Assembly (NCBI GenBank): GCA_013696045.1
Contig: JACCZH010000201.1
Span: forward strand, 1-10,094
Length of the DNA stretch: 10,094 nt
Direction of reading: 5' to 3'
Source: Chloroflexia bacterium
GTDB lineage: Bacteria > Chloroflexota > Chloroflexia > Thermomicrobiales > CFX8
Below the pieces are notes generated by a model. The model saw nothing but the letters and a program-made list of their open reading frames with translations, did no database searches and was not told where the DNA came from. The translations under genes were made by a program, and so were the position numbers. Positions 1 to 6,450 of the stretch are shown here, piece after piece; position 1 is the first letter of the stretch; each line of letters starts with the position of its first letter.

Positions 1-702
1 GCATATGCCGAGATCCACCGAGCCACTGCCCGGGTCCTCTCCCGCAATGGATGGGAGGTCGTCGTCGCACCAGATCAGGGTTGCTGTGGCGCCCTCGCGG
101 TGCACGCAGGCGACTTTGAGGCGGGACGCAAGATGGCGCGTCGCAATATCGATGCGTTTGACAGCCCTGAGTTCGACGCTGTCCTGTCAAACGCCGCCGG
201 ATGTGGCGCTTCGATGAAAGAGTATGACTATCTGCTGCGCAACGATCCGGCGTATGCCGATCGGGCCGAGCGCTTTGTGAAGAAGATGCAGGATGTCACC
301 GAGTTCCTGGCGGATGCCGGGCTGCGCGAGCAACCGGGACATCTGGGCATAACCATCACGTACCAGGAACCGTGCCACCTTGTTCACGCGCAACGTGTAT
401 CTCGACAGCCCCGCGAGCTACTTGCGGCTATACCGGGCTTAATCCTGATTGAGATGCCGGAGTCGCCGCTTTGCTGCGGAAGTGCCGGGATTTACAATCT
501 GATCCAGCCTGAGATGGCGTCGTCGCTGCTCGAACGAAAGCTCAAGAATGCGGCGACGACTGGAGCGCACACAATCGTGTCGGCGAATCCCGGTTGCATG
601 TTGCAGCTGAGCGCTGGAATTTCCCAGCGTGGTTGGGATACTGAGGTAGTTCACATTATGACGTTGCTGGATCGAGCTTATTCGGCTGCCGAGTCTGCTT
701 GA
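1..702 (+). CDS. glcF: Glycolate oxidase iron-sulfur subunit (GlcF-like), C-terminal part, 5' truncated by window edge
   Basis: The reading frame is open from base 1, so the gene begins outside the window; 233 residues remain of a family usually about 400-450 long. The remaining part is the cysteine-rich (CCG) region of GlcF/heterodisulfide-reductase-like proteins. The first CCG repeat shows GCCGAL at residues 27-32 followed by VHAGD, then AGCGAS near residue 65. The second repeat has EPCH near residue 124, LCCGSAG near 158 and NPGCMLQ near 200. These cysteines form the second cysteine-rich module of the protein. The N-terminal part with two [4Fe-4S] ferredoxin motifs would lie upstream. In the family it passes electrons from the FAD subunits (GlcD/GlcE) that oxidise glycolate to glyoxylate. 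A related lactate-utilisation (LutA/LldE) or other CCG protein is possible, but the spacing and VHAGD text fit GlcF best. Its last 25 bases overlap the 3' end of the convergent kinase gene. Confidence 0.88.
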   Translation, partial: AYAEIHRATARVLSRNGWEVVVAPDQGCCGALAVHAGDFEAGRKMARRNIDAFDSPEFDAVLSNAAGCGASMKEYDYLLRNDPAYADRAERFVKKMQDVTEFLADAGLREQPGHLGITITYQEPCHLVHAQRVSRQPRELLAAIPGLILIEMPESPLCCGSAGIYNLIQPEMASSLLERKLKNAATTGAHTIVSANPGCMLQLSAGISQRGWDTEVVHIMTLLDRAYSAAESA

Positions 703-2555
703 TTATCACTGGCGGACGGGAAGCGAATGATCGCCCGCGTGCCGCCTTCCGGCCGGCGAACAAGGTCGAATCCACCCCTGAGGTCCGAGGTCGCGAGTGT
801 CGAGATAATTCGGAGACCCAGACCCTCTTGCGCGGCGAGATCAAATTCCTCGGGAAGACCCACGCCGTCGTCCTCAACGCGAATTTCAGTCATGGCCCCA
901 TCCTGACTGGCACTGATCTGGATGGATCCGTTCTCACGCCCTTTCATCCCATGGACAATGGCGTTCGTTAGCACCTCGTTGAGGAGCAACGCGAAGATGG
1001 TCGCTTGACGCGAGCGAATCCCGACCTCGTTCGGCTCCACATGGAACTGAAGCGAGAGGTAGGGTGGAACGACGTTGATGCTCGCTTCATCCGTCACCTT
1101 GCGCGCGATGGCCGCGATCGTCGTCGACGTCAGGTCGCCACCCGACAGGAGATCGTGAATGGTGGCGATTGATTGCACCCGCGCTACGGCCTCCTGGAGA
1201 GGCTGCGTCCACTCGTCATACCCACCGTGGCGGGCCTGCATCGACAGTAACGCAGCAACCGTTTGAAGATTGTTGCGTACCCGGTGATGCATCTCTTGCA
1301 GCAATGTCGACGTAGTGGAGTAGCCTAAACGGGCTTCCTCGTAAAGCTCGGCGTTTTCAAGGGCCATCGCGGCGGAATCGGCGAAGGCCTGCAACAGTGA
1401 TAAGCGGTCTTCGCGTTGAGCTCGGACGCCTGGAGCACTTACACAAATGGCGCCCTGGAGTCCCCGGCTCGTCATCAGCGGCGCGCCAAGCAGGGAGCGC
1501 CCCCCGTTTGACCGGTTATCTGGAGGGGTTTCCATTGCCGTTTTCGTTTCGCACACGGTGCGGATGAAATCCGCAGGAAACTCTGTTGGCTCATTCTGGG
1601 TCTCAACGTTGAAGGAAGAAGCGTGTACGAGGTGTCCTGTCTCTGGGTCGAAATCATAGATGGAGCTGTGGTCGCCATCGATGAGCTCGGTGGCATATTC
1701 CGCGATCATTGGTAACAAGTCGTCGAGTTTCAACGTACTCGCGATCGATCGGGTAACCGACTGCAGGACGTCCAGCTCGTGGATACGTTGACGAAGCGCG
1801 GATTCTGTCTGGCTGTATAATCGCGCGTTCTCGATGGCGACAGCAAGTTCCGCACCGGCAGATTCCAGGAACGTCACTTCGTCGGCCGCGAACTCCTGAG
1901 GTTCGAAGGTCTGGATATTGAGCACACCCACGAGTCTCACTGGATCCCGCAAAAGGATCGGAACGGACACCTGAGACGCGAACTCTTCCTCCCCGACAAT
2001 TGGAAATGTGAAATAGGCCGGGTGCTCGCGCGCGGAGACGGCGATCTGGGTCTGTCTGGTCGTGGCGGCCACACCAGTGATTCCGGCATCCGAGCGGATG
2101 ACGACGCGTCCAACCGCGGCCGGGTTTAAACCGTGGGTCGCGCGGAGCACCAGCGTGTCGCTATAGCTATCAAACAGAAATACCGAGCAGGCATTGCTCC
2201 CAACGGCCTCTGCCACAACCTGAACCACAGTGGAGAGCATCTTGTCGAGTTGAAGACTTCCGGTCGCGGCACGGTTGATATGGTGCAGCGCAGTGAGTCG
2301 CAGAACCTGGCTGGCAAGCCGTCCAACTGGACGACGCTCGTCATGTTCTGACTCAGCGACCGGTCCAGACGAATAGCCCTTGACGATCCATCCGAGGATG
2401 TCGGGTTGGATGTCGTTCAGCGGCACGTTGGTCGACTTTTCGACGAGTTGCACTGCTTCCCGAAAAGGTAGCCCTGCCTGGACTGCGTAGCGTCCAAATC
2501 GCGTCGCAAGCGACTCCAGGGCCGCCCGGTCAGGGGTGACGGGTTGTCTGATCAA
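678..2555 (-). CDS. Soluble sensor histidine kinase: two GAF domains plus HisKA_2/HATPase_c
   Basis: This 625-residue protein has no membrane segment, so sensing is cytoplasmic. In order it has an unassigned helical N-terminus (1-80), GAF 1 (about 100-247), a short coiled linker, GAF 2 (about 270-405), a HisKA_2 dimerisation/phosphoacceptor segment and HATPase_c. The H-box is HHRVRNNLQ (423-431), with His424 the likely phosphorylated residue. The N-box is LLNEVLTNAIVH (Asn526/Asn531), the G1 box EDDGVGLP (561-568) and the G2 box GLGL (578-581), so the kinase looks catalytically intact. HisKA_2 kinases of this GAF type commonly signal to ANTAR or other stand-alone regulators; none is adjacent, so it is an orphan here. 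The GAF ligand is unknown. The start given is TTG at 2555 with a weak AGGT 4 nt upstream; no ATG or GTG exists in frame before the upstream stop near 2634. An ideal AAGGAG lies at 2612-2607, facing an in-frame ATC at 2600, so the true start may be 15 codons earlier. Confidence 0.93.
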   Translation of the reverse strand: MIRQPVTPDRAALESLATRFGRYAVQAGLPFREAVQLVEKSTNVPLNDIQPDILGWIVKGYSSGPVAESEHDERRPVGRLASQVLRLTALHHINRAATGSLQLDKMLSTVVQVVAEAVGSNACSVFLFDSYSDTLVLRATHGLNPAAVGRVVIRSDAGITGVAATTRQTQIAVSAREHPAYFTFPIVGEEEFASQVSVPILLRDPVRLVGVLNIQTFEPQEFAADEVTFLESAGAELAVAIENARLYSQTESALRQRIHELDVLQSVTRSIASTLKLDDLLPMIAEYATELIDGDHSSIYDFDPETGHLVHASSFNVETQNEPTEFPADFIRTVCETKTAMETPPDNRSNGGRSLLGAPLMTSRGLQGAICVSAPGVRAQREDRLSLLQAFADSAAMALENAELYEEARLGYSTTSTLLQEMHHRVRNNLQTVAALLSMQARHGGYDEWTQPLQEAVARVQSIATIHDLLSGGDLTSTTIAAIARKVTDEASINVVPPYLSLQFHVEPNEVGIRSRQATIFALLLNEVLTNAIVHGMKGRENGSIQISASQDGAMTEIRVEDDGVGLPEEFDLAAQEGLGLRIISTLATSDLRGGFDLVRRPEGGTRAIIRFPSASDNQADSAAE

Positions 2556-2606
2556 TTGACCTAATGCGGAAGCGGCGTCGATTGGCTTGGTGTCGACGAT
2601 GGTCGT

Positions 2607-2612
2607 CTCCTT
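2607..2612 (-). promoter_or_regulatory. Strong Shine-Dalgarno-like AAGGAG upstream of the histidine kinase
   Basis: Read on the minus strand, AAGGAG is followed after 6 nt by ATC (2600-2598), which is in frame with the kinase 15 codons before the TTG at 2555. No ATG, GTG or TTG in any frame lies at ribosome-binding distance. Either it is coincidental, or the gene uses a rare start codon, or the base at 2598 is an error for ATG. Confidence 0.4.
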
Positions 2613-2640
2613 CGACAGGGTTCCAACGGGCTGCTATTGT
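2612..2640 (+). promoter_or_regulatory. Candidate sigma-70-type promoter for the herA operon (distal)
   Basis: TCGACA (2612-2617, five of six matches to TTGACA), a 17-bp spacer and TATTGT (2635-2640, four of six to TATAAT). It points toward herA and would give a leader of about 85 nt. It is a pattern match only, and the overlap with the putative kinase leader on the other strand would make transcription divergent and overlapping. Confidence 0.35.
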
Positions 2641-2684
2641 CTCCGGAATGATACCGCCCGAAAAGAAGGTGCGTCCGGTCGCGG

Positions 2685-2693
2685 TGTTACAAT
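2685..2693 (+). promoter_or_regulatory. Candidate extended -10 promoter for the herA operon (proximal)
   Basis: TGTTACAAT combines an extended -10 TG (2685-2686) with TACAAT (2688-2693, five of six). The -35 position holds only a weak match (near GAAGGT, 2665-2670), as is usual for extended -10 promoters. Transcription would begin near 2700, about 33 nt before the herA ATG. Confidence 0.4.
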
Positions 2694-2732
2694 CGGCGAT
2701 TAGCGGTACACCCGGATTAAACTGGATAGCAG

Positions 2733-4343
2733 ATGCCTAACGAGAACAAGCATGATCAACTTGGAGTCGTCACTGAAGGCAGCTTCAGTGCGGGACTGAC
2801 AGTGCGCCTTAGCACGGATTCAGCAGAAGAGTTACAAGTTGGCTCCTTCGTTGTGCTGGAAGGCGACCGCAACCGTTATTTTAGCCTGGTGAACGATCTC
2901 CAACTGCGGGCTACCGATCCCGGAGTAGTAGCCGATCCGCCCATTGGATCGTCCTTCGTCCGCCGTGCGCTTCAGGGTATCCACACGTATAGCGCCGCCA
3001 TCGTGCGCCCTAGCCTGGTCCTCGAAGATAGTGCAAACCTTGCAGGCGACCCGCAGGCAAAGGCTGTCAGGACAATACCTGGCCATTTCACCGTCTTGCG
3101 CAAGGCGCGCGAGCAGGATTTCGACCACGTGTTCGGTCAGGAGTCACGCGAACGTTTTTCGCTCGGATCTCCAATTGCCATGGACGGCGTGATGGTTCCA
3201 ATTGACCTCGTGAAGCTGATCGAGCGCTCCAATGGAATCTTCGGCCAAACCGGCACCGGGAAGAGTGTTCTCACACGGCTGGTGCTTTTTGGCCTGATCC
3301 GGAGCAACCTGGCCTCGTCGCTGATCTTTGACATGCATGATGAGTACGCCAATGCCAAAGCAGACAAGCCGAACATTCCCGGGTTGAAGGATTTCTTTGG
3401 TTCAAGCGAGATCAAGGTGTTTAGCCTAGGCACGAAGAGCACGACGGCTTATCACCTTCAGATCGGTATGAACCAGATCCAGCCGGAGGATATTGAGCTC
3501 TTACGTGACGAGCTTGATCTGAGCGACACGTTCTCAGCCACGACCTATCTACTGGAGCGCCAGTACGGTGACAAATGGCTTTCGCGGCTGCTCGAGATGG
3601 ACGGCGCGGCCGCCCAGGAGTTCTGCGCTCACAGCGGCGCGCATCAGGGAGCGGTGGATGCTCTCAAGCGGAAGCTTCTGTACCTCGAGAAGTGCGACTA
3701 TGTCCGTCCCGCAGCCTCATCGAGCACGATTGAGGACATCCTCCAGCACCTGCTCGGCGGAAGACACGTCATCATCCAGTTTGGCTCCCACTCACGTTTA
3801 CGTGACTACATGCTCGTGGCCAACATCCTGACTCGCCGAATTCATGAGGAGTACATCGAGCGGGCGACGAAGGCATCCGGCAACGGCAAGTACGGTGCGG
3901 GACGCCCTCTTGTCGTGGTCCTGGAAGAAGCGCATAAATTTCTCAACCCGACAGCGGCCAAGCAGTCAATCTTTGGCACGATTGCAAGGGAGATGCGGAA
4001 GTTCGGCGTCTCTCTGCTCGTTGTAGATCAACGTCCAAGTGGCATTGACAGCGAAGTGCTTTCACAGCTTGGAACCCGGATTAGTGGCTTGCTGGCGGAC
4101 GAGTCCGACATTGGCGCGGTCCTGGCGGGGACGGGGGACCGCTCGGCGATGCGCTCTATGCTTGCCAGCCTGGAGCCCTCGCGGCAATGTCTGATTGTCG
4201 GCCACGCAATTCCGATGCCGATGATTTTGCATACGCGAGAATATGGCCACGGACTCAAGTCACTGCTTGACGAGAAGCAGCGTGACGCTGAAATTGGCAT
4301 GGATCTGATGCGATCGAAGCGTCGCCAGGCAAAGATAGGGTAG
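2733..4343 (+). CDS. herA: HerA-family DNA-translocating ATPase (HAS-barrel and DUF87/FtsK-HerA domain)
   Basis: This 536-residue protein is of normal length for HerA. Residues 8-100 form the beta-rich HAS-barrel that seats the nuclease partner in known HerA complexes; the rest is the RecA-like ATPase. Walker A is GQTGTGKS (171-178), followed by the HerA-typical DMHDEY (200-205), where most relatives read DPHGEY. Walker B is LVVVLEEAH (393-401) with Glu398/Glu399. VDQRPSGID (431-439) carries the polar sensor residue Gln433, and IAREMRKFG (417-425) matches the conserved arginine segment. The family forms hexameric rings that pump duplex DNA and activate a nuclease, usually NurA. Here no NurA is adjacent; the next gene, 4 nt downstream, encodes Mre11/SbcD, so Mre11 is the likely partner. 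The ATG start has only a weak upstream GGAT at 2724-2727, and candidate promoters lie in the divergent gap. All ATPase motifs are intact. Confidence 0.93.
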   Translation: MPNENKHDQLGVVTEGSFSAGLTVRLSTDSAEELQVGSFVVLEGDRNRYFSLVNDLQLRATDPGVVADPPIGSSFVRRALQGIHTYSAAIVRPSLVLEDSANLAGDPQAKAVRTIPGHFTVLRKAREQDFDHVFGQESRERFSLGSPIAMDGVMVPIDLVKLIERSNGIFGQTGTGKSVLTRLVLFGLIRSNLASSLIFDMHDEYANAKADKPNIPGLKDFFGSSEIKVFSLGTKSTTAYHLQIGMNQIQPEDIELLRDELDLSDTFSATTYLLERQYGDKWLSRLLEMDGAAAQEFCAHSGAHQGAVDALKRKLLYLEKCDYVRPAASSSTIEDILQHLLGGRHVIIQFGSHSRLRDYMLVANILTRRIHEEYIERATKASGNGKYGAGRPLVVVLEEAHKFLNPTAAKQSIFGTIAREMRKFGVSLLVVDQRPSGIDSEVLSQLGTRISGLLADESDIGAVLAGTGDRSAMRSMLASLEPSRQCLIVGHAIPMPMILHTREYGHGLKSLLDEKQRDAEIGMDLMRSKRRQAKIG

Positions 4344-4347
4344 CCTC

Positions 4348-5604
4348 GTGCGGATTCTGCACTTCGCCGATCTGCATCTCGGCATTGAGACCTACGGCAG
4401 TTTTGATACCCAGACGGGTCTCTCAACGCGTATTCTTGACTTTTTGCATGCGTTCGACAGGATCGTCGATTACGCGATCGAGCATCAGGTTGACGCTGTC
4501 CTCTTCGCTGGCGATGCCTTCAAGAACCGAGATCCAAGTCCCACGCTGCAACGTGAGTTTGCGAGGCGCATTGTCAGGCTCTCCGAGGCGAAGATTCCTA
4601 TCGTGTTGCTGGTTGGCAACCACGATCTTCCCGCTTCCACGAACCGCGCGACGCACACAGAAATTTACAGCGTGCTGGAGATCCCAGGGGTGTATGTGTG
4701 CCGTGAGATAGACCTGATCGACGTCTGTACAAGGGCGGGGTCTCTTCAGGTAGTCACCGTCCCGTGGGTAACCCGCTCGATGTTCCTGGCCAGCGAGCAT
4801 TTCCGTGTCATGGCCCAGGATAACCTCGAGAAAGCAATGGCCGACACTGTGTCCAAGCTCGTCGGAGAGCTCTTGCCGGAAATCACGCCAGATAGCCCGG
4901 CGGTCTTGCTGGCCCATCTGAGCGTTCAGGGTGCGACATTTGGCTTTGAGCGCTCGATCATGCTTGGTAAGGACCTGACGGTCGGGTTGGACGACATGAG
5001 TGCCTCTGCGTTCGATTATGTGGCTCTGGGGCATATTCATAAGCACCAACAGATAATTGCCCAGCCCCCGGCCGTCTATGCCGGCAGTCCTGAGCGCGTC
5101 GATTTTGGGGAGGAGCGCGAGGCCAAGGGCTTCGTTGATCTCACGATTAGCGCCGGGGAGCGCGGGCAGCGCACAACGGAGTGGAAGTTCGTCGAACTGG
5201 AGACGCGGCCATTTCGCACGGTACGCATTGACGCGACCGGTGGTATGCCGATGGTGGTCGTCGAGAGGGAGATTCGGGCACAGTCGGACCTTCTGAAGGA
5301 TGCAATCGTGCGCTGCTACGTCGAGGTTGATCAGGGACTCGAGACCAGCGTGTCATCTTTAGAGATCCGCAGGATGATCGCCGCGACCGGCGCGTCTCAT
5401 ATCGCGCGCGTTGTCGTCGAGAGTGAGACAGTGAACCGGCAGCGGCTTGAGCTGCAGGCGGGTGACGAGTTCGACAGCATCAGGATGCTTGAAAAGTGGA
5501 TCGAGCAAAAGCAGTACCAGTCTCAGTTTGGAGAACGTTTGCTTGAGAAGGGCCGCGAGCTGATCGAGCGTCAGCGCCGGGAGTCAGAGAGGGGACAGGG
5601 CTAG
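4348..5604 (+). CDS. sbcD: Mre11/SbcD-type DNA double-strand-break nuclease subunit
   Basis: The protein has 418 residues, close to E. coli SbcD (about 400). It is a metallophosphoesterase with every phosphoesterase motif visible: DLH (8-10), GDAFKNRD (55-62), GNHD (90-93), AHLSVQG (189-195) and GHIHKHQ (228-234). These bind two Mn ions and catalyse 3'-5' exonuclease and endonuclease cleavage in the family. Residues about 285-385 are the capping domain and the last 40 residues are a charged helix. The Mre11 partner Rad50/SbcC is not next to it, unlike most bacterial sbcDC loci; instead herA precedes it by 4 nt. The GTG start sits 7 nt after AGGG (4337-4340) inside the end of herA, so translation is probably coupled. 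GDAF replaces the commoner GDLFD at motif II, but the metal-binding Asp56 is present. A role in DNA-end resection with HerA is inferred. Confidence 0.92.
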   Translation: MRILHFADLHLGIETYGSFDTQTGLSTRILDFLHAFDRIVDYAIEHQVDAVLFAGDAFKNRDPSPTLQREFARRIVRLSEAKIPIVLLVGNHDLPASTNRATHTEIYSVLEIPGVYVCREIDLIDVCTRAGSLQVVTVPWVTRSMFLASEHFRVMAQDNLEKAMADTVSKLVGELLPEITPDSPAVLLAHLSVQGATFGFERSIMLGKDLTVGLDDMSASAFDYVALGHIHKHQQIIAQPPAVYAGSPERVDFGEEREAKGFVDLTISAGERGQRTTEWKFVELETRPFRTVRIDATGGMPMVVVEREIRAQSDLLKDAIVRCYVEVDQGLETSVSSLEIRRMIAATGASHIARVVVESETVNRQRLELQAGDEFDSIRMLEKWIEQKQYQSQFGERLLEKGRELIERQRRESERGQG

Positions 5605-5605
5605 C

Positions 5606-6394
5606 ATGGTGAACCAGCAGTTGGCGGATGGACGTTTGAGCGAGCGCCGGAAGCTCGAGGAGATGTCATGGACGCAGATTAAGGCGGCTACCGACAACGG
5701 CCAGAAGACCGTCATTGCAGCGGCCGGCTCCATGGAGCAGCATGGACCGCACCTGCCGATCCAGACCGACACACTACTGGGCACATTTCTGGTGGACGCG
5801 ATCTGCGAGCGGGTTCCGGGAATGCTGCGTGGTCCAACCATCCCATTCGGCGTATCGACCCATCATATGAAGTTTGCGGGAACAATTACGCTGGACGAGG
5901 CGTGCTTTAAGGAAGTGGTTCGTCAATACGTCGAGAGTCTCGCTGCTCATGGCTTTGAGACAGTGTTCCTCATTCCCAGCCATGGAGGAAATTTCGGACC
6001 GTTGGGGCAGTTGGAGCAGGAAACAGGCGGGTCGATTGGTGGAGCGCGATTCCATGCCTACTCTGACCTGATGGGGTTTGTGAGCGTCCTGAACGGTGTC
6101 GCCGATTCTGACGGCATTACCCCGGCCGAGGCCGGCGTGCACGCCGGCGAGGCGGAGACTTCATTGGTGCTGGCCGCGCATGAAGATCTGGTGGAGATGG
6201 ACTACGCAATCGAAGGCTATGTCGGCGCGTTTGGTGATGAGGAAATTACCAGGCTGTTTCGGGACGGGATGACCGCGTTGACTGATAACGGCATTCTTGG
6301 CGATTCGCGCCCGGCCACCCGTGAGCGAGGGTTTGTCTATCGCGATACGATGGCGGAGTTTCTGGTCGACTGGATACGGGAGCGGATGCCGTAA
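5606..6394 (+). CDS. Creatininase-family metal-dependent amidohydrolase
   Basis: The 262 residues fit the creatininase/creatinine amidohydrolase family (about 240-270). Likely metal-binding motifs are GSMEQHGPHLP (41-51, Glu44 and His46), QTD with Asp55, SHGGN (125-129, His126) and HAGEAETS (179-186, Glu182). Family members open cyclic or linear amides: creatinine, formamidopyrimidines in riboflavin/F420-type pathways (ArfB), or the mycofactocin peptide (MftE). In true creatininase the HGGN position reads HYEN, so this protein belongs to the HGGN branch and creatinine is unlikely as substrate; the real substrate cannot be read from sequence. Its ATG is one base after the sbcD stop (TAG-C-ATG), with AGGG (5597-5600) as Shine-Dalgarno inside sbcD, so it is almost certainly cotranscribed with herA and sbcD. 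A link to DNA repair is not established. Confidence 0.9.
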   Translation: MVNQQLADGRLSERRKLEEMSWTQIKAATDNGQKTVIAAAGSMEQHGPHLPIQTDTLLGTFLVDAICERVPGMLRGPTIPFGVSTHHMKFAGTITLDEACFKEVVRQYVESLAAHGFETVFLIPSHGGNFGPLGQLEQETGGSIGGARFHAYSDLMGFVSVLNGVADSDGITPAEAGVHAGEAETSLVLAAHEDLVEMDYAIEGYVGAFGDEEITRLFRDGMTALTDNGILGDSRPATRERGFVYRDTMAEFLVDWIRERMP

Positions 6395-6408
6395 CGCCAT
6401 CACTCCAA

Positions 6409-6432
6409 CCCCTCTCCCGCGCGGGAGAGGGG
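6409..6432. repeat. Perfect 24-bp GC palindrome between convergent genes (REP-like, possible bidirectional terminator)
   Basis: The left arm CCCCTCTCCCGC (6409-6420) is followed immediately by its exact reverse complement (6421-6432). As RNA it folds into a 10-bp stem with a GCGC loop. It fills the 56-bp gap between the creatininase-family gene and the S9 peptidase, which end tail to tail. Only CTTT follows on the + strand and no T-run follows on the - strand, so it is not a textbook intrinsic terminator. The flank CACTCCAA plus a CCCCTCTCCC arm resembles dispersed intergenic palindromes I recall from many GC-rich genomes. Confidence 0.75.
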
Positions 6433-6450
6433 CCTTTGCCGGCACAAAAG

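Noticed and set aside
4423..5049. A 208-codon open frame on the - strand
   Set aside because: It is antisense to sbcD, whose metal-binding motifs are all encoded on the + strand in this stretch.
6131..6148. Perfect 18-bp palindrome GCCGGCGTGCACGCCGGC
   Set aside because: It lies inside the creatininase-family gene and encodes the conserved AGVHAG just before the metal-binding Glu. GC-rich codons for Ala/Gly/Val/His explain it without a regulatory role.
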